Assembly (NCBI GenBank): GCA_025331565.1
Contig: JAFREQ010000024.1
Location: 3,561,501 to 3,625,500, forward strand
From: Holacanthus passer
Taxonomy: Eukaryota > Chordata > Actinopteri > Pomacanthidae
DNA length: 64,000 nt
Direction of reading: 5' to 3'
Shown: one piece after another, positions 1-12,420 of the stretch
How positions within the stretch are numbered: the stretch's first letter is position 1
How the letters are laid out: every line of letters starts with the position of its first letter
The notes under the pieces: generated by a model
What the model was told of the DNA's origin: nothing
Databases searched by the model: none
The model's input: the letters and a program-made list of their open reading frames with translations, nothing else
Made by a program: the position numbers and the translations under genes

Positions 1-143
1 TCACTGTAAATGACTATGACGACAATCATTTCCCAGGAGCCCAGTTGGAAAACGCTCTAAAAGACGGCATCAACACACTGAAGAGTCTTAAACCAGCTTC
101 CTGTCTAGAGGAACGTTTCTCTCAAACAGAGAAGTGGCTGTAA
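1..143 (+). CDS. Possible 3' terminal coding exon of an unrecognised gene (partial)
   Basis: From base 3 a frame stays open for 46 codons to a TAA at 141-143. It reads as ordinary protein: it starts T-V-N-D-Y-D-D-N-H-F-P-G and ends F-S-Q-T-E-K-W-L. Codon choice looks like real coding sequence rather than the AT-rich DNA that follows. The exon start lies outside the window, so neither a splice acceptor nor a start codon can be checked. I do not recognise the family. An open frame of this length can occur by chance roughly one time in ten, so it may also be fortuitous or the remnant of a pseudogene. If real, it is the last exon of a + strand gene lying left of nxph1. Confidence 0.35.
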   Translation, partial: TVNDYDDNHFPGAQLENALKDGINTLKSLKPASCLEERFSQTEKWL

Positions 144-261
144 ATTGAAGCAGATGTTTCATGAAGCAATAGTTTTTCTTCCTCATCTCTTCTTGTTGAG
201 AACGTTACAGCAGAAATGACTCGTGGCATCTAAAAGTCATAAATTAGATTAAAATAAGCTT

Positions 262-412
262 TAGCTGGGAGTGGTGGAGCGAGACGTTGGAGCTCATGCC
301 CGAAAGGTCACAGGTTTGATCCCACAGCAGCCACATGTCCTTGAGCCAAACTCTAACCCCTAATAGCTCCTCAAACTTTAAGCCTCTCCGGATAAGAGCA
401 TCAGTTTAATAC
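262..412 (+). repeat. Degenerate tRNA-derived SINE
   Basis: A box A-like TAGCTGGGAGTGG (263-275) is followed by a box B-like GGTTTGATCCC at 313-323, as in RNA polymerase III promoters of tRNA-derived SINEs. The body then carries the fish SINE signature 'tgtccttgagc' with 'aaccccta', and a tail 'ggataagagcatcag'. No intact tRNA fold or poly(A) end was found, so this is an old, decayed copy. Confidence 0.55.
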
Positions 413-499
413 CTTAAATTTAAAATCCGCAAAAAACTTTTGCAATGTGGCGTTTATGCACAAAAACCATTAAAGGCCGACAACTCCATTAATTTGTGA

Positions 500-660
500 A
501 CGTTGCAGCCGAACTCTGAACGCGCGCCGTCCAATCAAGATTGCAAAGTGGCAGCTGAAATCTGCTATCAGCTCGCTCCCTCTCCATTCTAACTCTGTTA
601 AACTAGAACTGTCGCGCTCGCAAATCCTCCCCCCGCAGCAGCCGCGGCATTCAGGTAAAT
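500..660 (+). promoter_or_regulatory. GC-richer promoter-like block with possible non-coding first exon
   Basis: This block is richer in CpG than its surroundings. It contains a CCAAT box at 531-535 and a good splice donor at 654/655 (cattcag followed by gtaaat). It could be the promoter and untranslated first exon of nxph1, which lies downstream on the same strand. No TATA box or transcript evidence is available. The exon that should carry the nxph1 signal peptide was not found between here and 6975, so the link is weak. Confidence 0.25.
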
Positions 661-2913
661 GAAAACTGACACACACTTTCATTCTTCCTCGCAAGGTTTT
701 GTGTACAGCCCACCGCCGAGTCATCTGGCTCCTCCGGTGGTTCTATTAAAGGTGGAATTTGTTGGCTGTTCAGGGGTCCAGCCCATAGAATATCCTCCGA
801 GCTCCCGAGGGAAGCCGGGGTTGTTTATCTTCCTGTTTCAAAGAGCGGACGCCTGCGCCTTATCACAGCCTCGCCAAGAGTAGATAGCATTTAGGTTTGT
901 CCGACAGCCCGCCTATATGCTGCATCTGGCAATCTGGGAGTCGTTTCCTAAAGGACTTCTGCATAGCGATGCTGTTTGTGTTATCTTGTAGAGGGATTCA
1001 GCCTCATACATCGAACCAGGGAATAATATTAACAGACAGTTAAATGGGGTTTGGGCGGGTGGAAGACTCCTGCTTAACAAACTGCAGGTTGAAAAGTTGG
1101 AACGACTCTGAGACATGAAACGAAGGCATATGAATATAATCAGTAGATACGTTTGAAAATCTCTGAATGAAAACACCATCTTCAGTTTATATTGCAAATT
1201 TTTAGATTATTGCATTTGTACAAAGGTTTGACAGAAATCTTGCAAGTTAGTGTATTTTTATCCCGCGTTACAAACTGTACGAATGGAGGTTGGAAGACAT
1301 TTGCCAGGGAGGTAGGATCTAAAGACGCTTTGGTTTAAATTATGGGAAATGTAGGAGGTAAAACGATACTACGGACAAAAAAAATCTGGATGTCTTGACT
1401 CCTGCTGCTTCGACTTTAACCTCTCATCATCTCATGTATGTTACTGGATGAAGAGCTTCACTAAACTGATTCTCTTTAAAGCTCCTGGAAATTTGGTTTC
1501 AACTCTCAAATATTTCTCCATGACATTAAATATTATAAATACACAGAAATGATCAAAGTGAAAGTTCAAACGAAACATTCTTAGTTGTTCTGATTAGAAA
1601 GTAACAGTCGAAACCTAAACTGATCGTCTACATCGGGACTGTGTGAGTGGAGCCGGATCAGATTTGATCGAGCGAACAAACGAACAACCGACATCGCGTT
1701 TTGATGAATTCTGCTAAATTCTGATTGGTGCCGAGAAATATGTGACATCACCGTTTTCCCAACGGAGCCCCACCCACTTTAATCTGGTGAGAAGAGCTCA
1801 AACAAAAACAAAAATCTCAAAATCTCAAAACTGTTCAAAATTTAGACAAAAGCATCAGCAGATTTTTAGGACTGTTCCACTGTGTTTGCACATTTTAGCT
1901 CATTATAGCTTTAACTGCTGCACAAATCTTCTTCAAGACAGTTTTCAAATGCAGGTTTTAAGAGTTTTTACAGTTTCAGATAAGCAGCTGTATGTTTCCA
2001 TTGAAGCTCAACCAAGTTTTAAAGGAAAAGACAAAATTCTATATTTTTCTTATTGTCAACAAATCCCATCAAAAGACCAAAACTCACTCAGCCTCAAACC
2101 CATTGGTTCCTATTGAAGACATAAATCTCCAAAAGTGGGTCACTAATATATACAGTCATTTAGAGCTCAGTAATTTCCTACAAGATCTGGCCACTGTAGT
2201 TTTCAGTACATGTTACTCAAACAGGAGTGAAGAGTATATTTGTTGAGGACTATTTTCAGAGGTGGATTAACACACATTTGGTGCTGTAAAGATGTGATCG
2301 ATGTGTTTTTAATAGTTTTTGGACATGAATGAAGCTCTGTGTCCCAGAGGAAGAAGATTATCAGGCTTTGGATAAACAGTCAATACTTGTTAGTTGGATT
2401 AATTCATTGCTGGTTTTGAGCTTTGCATGAGATTTGTTGACCATAAGAAAAAAACAGAATATGACTTTTCCTTTAGGAGTCTGATAACAGATTTTAATAT
2501 TGAGCAGAATATGAAACCAGTGGTTGCCTGGAAATTAAAATATCTAAACTAGAGTTGCATTTTAACATCACAGATAAATGAGTGCTCGTAATTTTTCTAT
2601 GTAATTTCTATGAAATGTGTGTTGTTTTTTTAATTTATTTGTCTCTTGACTATTTCACAATGAATTAGTTTCTATGATAATTGGTTAATTTACAATTCAT
2701 GTATTGTTTTTTCACTATTTTTGTGATTAAGTAAAGGTCATGTTATTATATTTTGTTTTCTCCATTTCTCTATATTTTAATAGTAAAAGTTTCTTTATAT
2801 AGCACAGATCAAAATCAGTCAGTACAGTGCGTTTGATATTTTCTGTATTTTTATTGTCAATATTGTTGTACATCACGTCCTGTTGTGGAGCATCAGACAG
2901 TTTAATGTCCATT

Positions 2914-3185
2914 TTAGGGCTACTTTTTTTCATAAGTTTATTTTTAATAAATTAACTGTTTGGTCTATAAAATGCCAGAAAATGTTGGAGAAGGTCATTA
3001 TAATTTCTCAAGGTGATATCTTCAAAATTTTATTTTTATCAGACCAACCATCCGAAACCCAAATATAATTAAGTTGGGTGGGACAAAGAAAAGCAGCTTC
3101 CTTCACATCCTTTTTTTTTCCTTGAAAAACTATTTTCACAATGAATCGATGATCAGAACAGTTGCAGATTAATTTTTGTCTCAGC
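2914..3185 (+). repeat. Dispersed repeat family A, forward copy
   Basis: The stretch carries the recurring block order of a common fish repeat: 'agggctac', an AT-rich taattaac part, then 'tctataaaatgccagaaaa' and later 'cgatgatcagaacagttgcag'. The same blocks recur at 13081, 13621, 17915, 25480, 29215, 54485, 57505 and 62615. It has no coding capacity and is probably a non-autonomous element. Confidence 0.55.
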
Positions 3186-6100
3186 TCTGTATAATGCCTG
3201 ATGAAGATCAAAGCATTGCTCTGTTAAATTTATTGAATGTGTAGTGCACAGATTTTTTTGGGACTTTCACTTCACAGATAAACATTTTACAGCGTATTCA
3301 TGATCTGTAGCAAATGAGTTTCTAACCTGAGGGTTGAGGCTCCACTGGGTCACGAGATACATCTGGAAGGTCGCAACAAAAAAATTCATACAATTAGAAA
3401 AAAAATATATATAATCAGATTTTTCTCGAATCTTTGCTTATTTTCTGGTGAAATACTGGACATTTTTATCTTTTCTGGTCACTAAAAAAAAATTCTAAGT
3501 CAGTAAAAATCACTCTAGACGAACGTAACCTGTGATGAACAGTCACTGCATCATTTTAAGAGTCACAAACCAAGAAAGATGTTGAACGCTGCTTCAACAA
3601 GAACAACCACTGGAACCAAGAATAAATGTATAAAATGCATCACAATTAAATAAATCCAATTAACTGCAAACTACATTTCACTGTGAACCGCAGACAATAA
3701 AGTTTGTCCTTTATTTGATATTTAATAAAACCCAATATTGACAAACCAATATCTGTTAAACCCAAAGTTATCAAAGTGTGACTGTTGACCTTTACGCTGC
3801 CATGTTTGTTTATCCTCCTGTCCTTTATCCAGCAGCACCTTCCCTCTCTTCCCTCTCTTCTCTCTCTGCAGTATCTCTTTCAGGCACATTCATGCATTTA
3901 CCACAAACACGCTCGCTCTCTCTTTGTGCCTCGCTTGCATGTTTTTGAAGCTGGCGAGAGGTAAATCTTGGCCCTCCGAGTGTTGGTGCAGTCAGTCGGG
4001 GTGTTCTGGATATAAACGTTGCTTTAGTCAGGACTGCCTCTGATCTGCCTAATCTCCCCGGGCTGGATTACAGGTTGGGCTCTAATCCGTGAAGTGGGGT
4101 CTCTGTGAATGAGCCTGTGAGTGCTCTAATCCAGAGTCTGTCAGGTGCTTTAGATGAAAGCTAATTGCATGTCACAGTTTGGGGACCAAACATAAGGCCG
4201 GTGACAACGGAGCGAGTCTCCACAACAAGGACTTAGGTCTGACTGGCCACGCACTTCAGACGCGCTGTGTAATTTTGATAATCTTGGAAGAAAATAGTGG
4301 AGAAATCCCCTCTGAAAAAAAAATGATTCCAGCGACATCTCGTCCAAAATTATTCAAAACATGAAGTTGCAGAAAATGACGGCGCTTTTCAAACACACTG
4401 TCGTAGGTAATCTGAACTCCTGGATGACAAACTGATGAATCTCGAACCATCTGGGTCTAAACCTGCTTGGATCGGCATTGTTTAGGAAATTTCCTTTCCA
4501 TCTTCACCTCTTCACACGCACACAGTCACTAATTAGCCTGACAGTCACTTAAACCAGCTCAAAGCAGTTTCCTAATATCCCTTGATCTGGTTTCAGGACT
4601 CCATTGAGACTGAAACCTAGTTACTGAGCAGCATCAGTAATTACTGCACGACGGAAATGAGATTTCATTTGATCATCCGAGACTAAAGTCTTTTCACAAC
4701 TCAGAGAAGAAATATTCCTGACAAATAAATGGGCATTCTGGAGGTCAAAGGTCATTTAGAGACAAAATTATTTGCTTATGATCGTTGCAAACATGTTAAA
4801 CCAAATTCATGTTTAAACTCACAAGGGCTCAGCTGTTGGAAATCAGTTTAACCAAATCCTCTACGTGTATTTTTTTAAAGAGGTTTACAACTTTTCCTAA
4901 ACATAATACTGACACAAAAACAAGATTATGTTAAAGTTTCAAATGAGCTGCTGCATTATCCTATAAACATGGTTTGATTTTTTTCACTTTTAAAATGAAC
5001 ATATAAAATTGCTGAATCCTTAAACATCATTAAACCCAAGAATAAAGACTGAACTATAATGTCATCATGGACTTTATAGCTGCCTGGCTGACAGTCCATA
5101 AGATACTGTTTCACTTCTACTTTTACATCCTAAGGAGCTTTATGTTTGACTGTAATGGTGCCAATAAATCCTGAACAGGAAGCCTACCTCATCCCCACAC
5201 TCACGTTATCTTTTTATAATACATCACCGCCGAGGCAACATGACAGACTTTTGTTTCCAGCAATGGAAGACAAAAGGAGGTGTTCATTAATACAGTTTAA
5301 CTGCCCCACTGCGCAAGGAAACTGCTGAAATTCACATCTCTCTTCAGCTCGTCACTACAAATATTCTGCTCTGACGCTCCTGCAGCTTTTCTTTTTATAA
5401 AACCAACCGGCTGCAAAGATTTGGCAATATCCAAACTTTCTCCGGGTTTGAAAGGCTTTGATTTGAGCCTCCGTATCATGTTGCATTTAAAAAACACTCA
5501 GGCTATGTTCCTCTATTCAGAGACGGAGAGAGATATAACAGCTTCTAAGCCGAAGTCTTCACACTGCCACTAACGGTTCATCCACATCAGGTCATTCATC
5601 ATTGAGGCCGCTTCAAAACATCTGGAGGCCATCTTTTCAAACTCCTCCACTCTCAAGTTCATAAAATGAACATGTTTGAGAGAAAGATCACAACTCCGGC
5701 AAGAGTTTACTCAGCGAGAGCTACGGTACTACAATGTCAGTCAGTGAACTTTCTGAATGAGAGAAGACCTTATTTTCAGACTATCGATCGGGAGGTGAAG
5801 GTACAAAATGTAAACGCTTCGACCAGATAGATCTGCTGTCACGTTCCTCGGCCGCTGTTTGGACATCACTGTCATGGGCCTCCGTGGGGTGCACGGGGAA
5901 TCTACGCTCCCTCATCTGTGTGATTGTTAGAGGAGGGACACAGAATGAATCATCAATCATCCATTCAGGCCACATTCAGCAGGTAATAGTCTGCTGTTGC
6001 ATCACGTCTGCAACCAAGAAGCGCTTCATTCATCTCGACGCACGGCAGAATACCCTTAATCTTGATTAGGACACACACAAGACACTTCACACGAGTCGGT

Positions 6101-6975
6101 CACAGCGTTAACACTGTTTGTTACAGGTGCTGAGATGCTTCTGTGTTTGATGATGTTTTTTTTTTGCTGCTGCAGACATTGATTTTCCTCCTGTTTGTTA
6201 GTTAGCAGGACGTTCCAACAAACGACCACAGATTTCAACTGCTACACTAACACTAACACCAGGAAGAACGTTGACACTAGACAATTCTGCAAAAGCCTGG
6301 ATTACATTTGATGAAGACATTTTTTAAATTCTTGACGGCATCTGCAGTAAAGTCAAGGTCAGGGAGAGATTGTGGTTTACAGATTTTGACAGTTTTTTGA
6401 TTATTACTCCAACAAATGTCACCTGATTGACTGAAATGACAAAGAAAACAAAGTTGTTGGACAACTGTGAAAAAATGTCCATATCATTTTTCACATAAAT
6501 CATTGCTGAATTCTTTGAGGCATGGTTTATTTGACACATAAGCATTCTCTGATCTGTTGCCCTCCATCAACACAACAACAGAACTTGTCTGTGCCTTTAT
6601 AATCTAAACATGTTGTGGTTAAGGTTTGGTTATATTTGGGCGCAAAAATGTTTATGGTTGGGAAAAATTCAAGTTTGAGATAAAATTACGACTTTGTGAA
6701 GGTTTGAGGACCTTTGTTATCATAGTTTACACACTTACTGTACATAAAGCTCTAACGTTGCCAGACAGAATTTCTCTATGTCTTGTGTCTGTCACATGTA
6801 TTATGATGAAATTTCAGAGTCAGATAACAATTTTCGTAATTTTTAAAAATTTTTTATTTGAATTTACAGATATTTTTATGAAACTTTGTGCAGCCCTGAC
6901 AAAGGAATGAACTCCGAGTGCTTTTTCATTTAAAATTTTTCAGTAATGGTGATTTTTGTTTGTCTGTTCTTCCAG

Positions 6976-7775
6976 GTTACCAGCGCTGATTCACCAGCTT
7001 CAGGAAACTCAGACTTGAGAGAGAGCTCAAAATCCAAAGTGAAGACCTACTGGACTGAAAGCAGCAAGGCCTTCTCCATCAGCCGCCTGCTGTCCCAGAC
7101 TCTCTACGGCAAAGAGAACTTCACCTCTCTGGATCTGAACTACGACGACGCGGACTCGTACTCCAAACGAGAGCAGTGGAACTGGCTTTACAACACTTCA
7201 ACCCCCCGCGACCCTCGATCCAGGACAAAAAGGAGGCCCATCGTCAAGACCGGCAAGTTCAAGAAGATGTTCGGTTGGGGCGACTTTCACTCCAACATCA
7301 AGACGGTGAAGCTCAACCTTCTCATTACTGGAAAAATCGTGGATCACGGCAACGGGACGTTCAGCGTCTACTTCCGCCACAACTCGACCGGTCAGGGCAA
7401 CGTGTCCGTGGGACTCGTTCCGCCGACTAAAGCCGTGGAGTTCCAGGTCCACCAGCAGCACCAGCAGTACCACCACCATCACCACAGCAGCAGCAGCAGC
7501 AGACGGCTCTGGAGACCAAGGACACCAAGCTGTTCAACTGCAGGGTGGAGTACGAGAAGGTGGAGAAGGGCACCAGGAACTCACTGTGTGCCCACGACCC
7601 CTCGCAGAGCTGCCCGCAGGAGCAGACCCAGAGCCACGTGTCCTGGCTGTGCTCCAAGCCCTTTAAAGTCATCTGCATCTTCATCACCTTCTACAGCACC
7701 GACTACAAGCTGGTGCAGAAGGTGTGTCCAGATTACAACTACCACAGCGACACCCCTTACCTCCCCACCGGGTGA
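6976..7775 (+). CDS. nxph1: Neurexophilin 1, main (last) coding exon, with one frameshift
   Basis: Neurexophilins are secreted neuronal glycoproteins that bind the LNS2 domain of alpha-neurexins at synapses. The exon follows an acceptor (ttcttccag) at 6975. It reads VTSADS, then WTESSK and SISRLLSQTLYGKEN, features of NXPH1 rather than NXPH2. Next come a basic processing site (RTKRR), the invariant block KTGKFKKMFGWGDFHSNIK, and N-glycosylation sequons at NGT, NST and NVS. At about 7447-7502 the frame enters a CAG/CAC tract and is lost. The conserved rest (TALETKD, then six cysteines, ending YHSDTPYLPTG and TGA at 7773-7775) continues in another frame. One missing base in the tract would explain it. 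Codons are well kept on both sides, so a sequencing or assembly error, or a very recent mutation, is likelier than an old pseudogene. The signal peptide exon is not in this entry. Confidence 0.9.
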
Positions 7776-8650
7776 TCACATGACCGGACGAGGGAAAAAA
7801 AAAAAAGACGCAGAGACGAGCTTTGGGTCCTGAGCGGGGTCAGATTATTTAAATGAAATTGGAGTCGAGACACTTCAAACTTGAGATGTTGACAGGCATT
7901 AATACAGCTAACATATCCTTGTCGCAAGACTGATATTGCGCCGATGAACAGACCCACCCCGAGGTCATTATGAGAGCATTTAGGGAAGCATTTATAGGCT
8001 TGCAATACTCATATTATATGCATAGCTGCTTACATTGAAAGGAAATTCTCAAGCCAACCGTAAAAATATGCTGATTGTATTTATGTAAATATTGTGGATT
8101 CCACACAAAGACCAGAAAACAATTTTATTAATGTTTTCTCCTGCTAATTTAGTTGTTTATGCTGATAGTGTATTTCCGTCTCAATCATGCTTTCTGTCTT
8201 TTCCAATCAGTCTCTGGTAATCATCGCAAACACGTAAATGTCAATGCAAATAAGAAGAATCTGTCAGTATGCATTAGAGGGCATAATGGAAAAAGCAAAC
8301 ATATTTTGAGTGGTGTTGTTTTCTGCAGTGTGATTGTTAGAGTGAATATACCTCTCTGATATTGTTGTTGGAATCTCGTCCATGTCCGTGCATGAACCGA
8401 ATGTGGTAAACAACTGAATAATGTCCATCTATATTTTCATGTTATTGCAGCTGTCAGAAATAATCCTCATCAAGTCACGGGAGAAAAAGAAAAAAAAAGC
8501 ACTTCTATTTCAATTCTGTGTTATGTGTTAGCAATTTTAAGGCCATGAATAGCGCACAGTAAATGACACCGATGGTGGGCTCCCATCAGATCAAACATAA
8601 GCAAGTAAATGTTGCAATAAATAAATAAAACTTGCGGAAGACACACAAGA
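7776..8650 (+). other. nxph1: Probable nxph1 3' untranslated region
   Basis: The sequence after the stop is AT-rich without genes. It contains a Pumilio-type element TGTAAATA at 8084-8091, and ends near three overlapping AATAAA signals at 8616-8629. A long 3' UTR is usual for neuronal secreted proteins. The transcript end is inferred. Confidence 0.5.
8616..8629 (+). terminator. Cluster of poly(A) signals (three overlapping AATAAA)
   Basis: AATAAA occurs at 8616-8621, 8620-8625 and 8624-8629, about 840 bases after the nxph1 stop. This makes it the best candidate for its cleavage and polyadenylation signal. Confidence 0.45.
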
Positions 8651-11600
8651 TGACAGAGATACAGAGGATCATTTTCTGCACTAAAAAAAAAAAAAAAAAA
8701 AAATCAAACATAACTCTGCTCTAATTCTGCTGTTTTCTCAGCCCTGCATTTCCATTTCAGACTCCTTACTTTTACCACAAGTCCAGTGTAATAAATTTCA
8801 ACTCCTGCATCGTTGACATGACAGGCAGCATTAAGAAGTGTCAGAGCCACAGTGCCCCCGCAGCGTCCAAAAATAACTGTACACACTGCAATCATTTATA
8901 TAGAAAAGTGCTAATAATGAGAAAAACACAAGGTCAAAAAGGGTTTGAAAATGTTTAAAAAGCTGACAAGCAGAAGAGGAAGAAATGGAAGTGATGCCAA
9001 GGATGATTCCCTAAAGTTCATTTAAGAAAAGCTGAAACCGAACAAACACTGTGAAAATGTGGGATGTGGTAAACTGTGGTTTCTTGCTCCAGAAGAGACA
9101 GGACATACATTAAACAGCAGGTGCTAATCACACGTTCCTCCTATCAAACGCTCGCACCTCTGCTTATCAAAAAAAAAAAAACCTCTGGATGAGACCAACA
9201 CTGGCTGTTAATGATATTGGATGTTCGAATTGGCTATTAAACCTTCATTACATAAATTGGGAGCCAGTGGCTCCACGTGAAGCATTTAGAGGAAATGAAC
9301 ACAGTGTAAGTGGGAGCTCTGCAGAGTCAACACCATAGAAAGAATGAATTAAAGTGCCGATAGAAAACCTGTTAAAAAAAAAAAAAGCACAAATGTGCAC
9401 CTAGGGGTGCAATCAAGGCTGTCTATTTAAATTCAGTGCTCTCTCACAGTGTACGCTATGTTATACGCAACACAGTAACTGCTAATGGCAGCCTGGACGA
9501 CATCCAATATGCCAACATGGGGTGTATTTTCTGACAAGGCAGGCCAAAGAATAGGGGTCCGCCTGTGGGATGAGTGAGCATAAAGAGGAATTTATGATGT
9601 GGAGGAACAAGGCTGGCAGAAATCACTGGAAGCACCTGACTCGTAAATTGAGAGCATGTTTCTGTCACCGAGAAGAAGGAATGACTAATGTCTCAGATTG
9701 CTGTTTGGGCCAGTTCTTTCATCTCAATAAAGTGACTTTGATATCTCTCCACCCCTACCCAAATGTGCCAGGGACAGTTTGTTCAGCTTCAAAGAATTAA
9801 AGCAGCACTTTGCCGAGACAATGCAGCCTCATTATGCACATAATCTTACAAGTGTAAACAGTCTGGCACAAAGTGTTTGGTGTGAGAGCTGCTGAGAGAT
9901 GGATCTGTTCCCACTCCCGTCGTCTGAGGGGAAACGTATCGTGATGTGTGCTCTTTAATAATGGCCATATGCATTTACAGACGTATTCACTAATATCAGT
10001 CAGTCAATGAAAGGTCCTGCTCGTTGGGTTAAACCCACAGATTTCTCCTCAGCTCGAGCGTTTTAACACCTTTCAGCTCATTGTTTTGGTTTCACAGCTC
10101 CTTGACTTTACTGCTGTGATTCGCTCTCATCAGCATCGTTTCCGGCAGCAGACGGCTTCTTTTAACCGAAAACCCTCCAGTAAATCCAGTACACGCTACC
10201 TGCTCGGCACCAAACAGCCGACAGACACAGTTAACGAGTAGCTGGTGAACTTCAGCAGCTACAGAGCCAGATGTTTCCCTCAGGAGCTGCTAGAAAGCAA
10301 ACAAGCCTGAATATCTGACTTCCATTCGGCAGGTGGTTGGAAACACAGCAACGTTGCTCTGTGTCAGCTGGGAGTGTAAATAAAATCGAACATGTTATCT
10401 ATATCAACTTTATAAGGTGATAATTTGTGTTGTCAACAAATGAATGAATGAATGCAGGTTTAAGAGTTTGACAAAAGATGGAAACTTTTCATTTTGTGTG
10501 TTTAAAATCTGACGGTAATTGAAAATATTGAGACTGTTTTGTCTCTGTATTTGAGAACGTTCCTGATTTAAAATTTTTACCACTCTAAAATATTAATAGC
10601 TTTAGATTTAGTTGTTAAGTCTAGTATGAGTCCCTTTATTAAAACATCTGTCAATCATTTCGGGAGTGACGGCAAGTTCCACTTTTATGTTTTGGCTTCT
10701 AGCGCTGGGGCTAATCTTCTGTTAACTTTCAGATCACTGATTGTACCTTCAATGCAACTTAATGAAATGATCAAACAGAGGGGACGTAGACAGTAGAGTT
10801 TCAAAATTAAAATGTCGGAAGTATAGCTTTTCAGAAATTAAATTCAAATATCTAATAACCCGAAATTCAGCAAATCTCTTTCTGGGAGACTAATTTGCAC
10901 AAGTGGGAGAGGTTGGATTCATTTAACTCCTCTTTAAAGCCGGCGATTCTTAAAATGACGTTCATCTTAAAAGCACCATTTTACCCGGCAACAGGAAAAA
11001 CTAGCCGTCTCCTCGGAGAGACTGGCCGTTAAATGAGTTCAATGCGTATGAATGAAAGCGACAGCATTACAAGCCGGCAGTGTTTGGACGTCTAAGTTAT
11101 CTTTGGGCCCAGATCTCCTCCCTCGGTTCAGTTGTCCTGGGCCGGAGCCATCCATGCCTGCCGTCTATCCCCTAGCTCGCCCACAATCCCTGATTAATGT
11201 GGTCTGGGCGGGAGCTGTCAGAAATGGCAGAGAGAATCATGGGATTTCTCCTTCAGAGTCCCAATGACACCCAGCAGCTGCAGGAGTAAACAGATGACTA
11301 ACCACTGGCCTTTTGGCAGCCTGTGGAGATTCACACGGAGGGAGGGCTGCGAACGTTGCTTTGACATTTAGGTGGATTAGAAAGTTCTTGGGTTCTGCTC
11401 TCGTGGTGTCAGAGGTGGTTGGCATAGTAATTATTTGCGTCTTGGTTTCTTCTGCTTGACCCCCCCCCCACAACTGCAGTGAAGACTCAGAGCTTCGTTT
11501 GTTCAAATGAAAGTGTAAAACATCCTCACGAACACCATTTACAAACGGATCATATTTTGTTTGTGCAGCGACAGAAGACGTAATCGCTATCTGACAACAA

Positions 11601-11829
11601 GCCGTCGTCTCCGGACCACATCCTGCCGCAGAATTCATTTCAGATCTGGGGCTGAAGCTGTCCTGGGGCACAGTTTTGTGCGAGGTATTGACATATTAAA
11701 GACTCTATCAGACAATGGCTGCTGTTTTTTTTTTTTTTTTTTTTTTTAAATCGCAGATAAATTACTCTCCTCAAAACACTATTACTCCCCCGGAAATGAA
11801 AACTGACTCGTTGTGAATGTCTCATATCA

Positions 11830-12420
11830 GGTAAAAACTGGAGAGAATTAATTAACCTTTGTCATTTTAATTGCTTTAGTGACAGCTGTCCTTTGGTGCC
11901 GGAGCTATCCTAATGCACATACTGTGGGCTTGTCAATTACTTTCACAGTGAATAGATTAAAACGCCACAGAGGATAGAGTCATTTCATTAGTCAGACTTA
12001 ATGCCCCCCAGACATAACCAGGTACGAACACTTCACCCCTAAATATGCAGGAAAATGAACAATACTATTAAGCCCATATGAATCGAATGAATTGTGGCAA
12101 CATGAAATTAAGTTTACGCTCTATTTAATTCCTTCCTGCTGCTTATATTACGTTTTGTATACAGGGTTTTTCTTTGGAAGGGAGTGGAAATTAAGAATAT
12201 TTTGAGGCTTTTAATGGAAGGTCTCACAGACTGAAATGCAGGGTACCTGTGTGGCGCAGCTAATTGCTCTAATGGATGTTAGCATCAGAAGGCCGTCAAT
12301 TCCTACTACAATGGATAATGGCCGACAGCAGCCACTGTCTAATTCTCCCATTTCGCTGTTTGCACATCAATGATCCGATGCTGCTCGGCTCATCGTGAAT
12401 CTGAATGAAATTAGGCCGCT
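11830..12420. promoter_or_regulatory. Candidate conserved non-coding element
   Basis: The stretch lacks simple repeats and carries many homeodomain-type cores (AATTAATTAA, TTAATTGC, CTAATTGC) plus an E-box CAGCTG near 11885. It has the even, moderately AT-rich texture typical of developmental enhancers flanking neuronal genes. This is a judgement on texture only; conservation was not measured. Confidence 0.25.

Larger units (their letters stand above)
144..6975. other. Region upstream of the nxph1 coding exon: no other gene seen
   Basis: Apart from the SINE, the promoter-like block and one family A repeat, this stretch is AT-rich DNA with only short chance open frames. It should hold, or be part of, the 5' untranslated exons and large intron of nxph1. 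I looked for a short exon encoding an N-terminal hydrophobic signal followed by a phase-0 donor and found none that convinced me. Confidence 0.5.

Noticed and set aside
3872..3960. An exon-like block after a very strong polypyrimidine acceptor (ctctcttctctctctgcag) and before gtaaat
   Set aside because: The only ATG frame hits a stop before the donor, and no link in phase to the nxph1 exon exists. It could at most be an untranslated exon.
7447..7499. A 53-base mini-intron (CAG followed by GTCCAC ... CAG) that would restore the nxph1 frame
   Set aside because: It would restore the phase, but 53 bases is shorter than vertebrate introns normally allow, the donor is poor and there is no polypyrimidine tract. 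A slip in the repeat is simpler.
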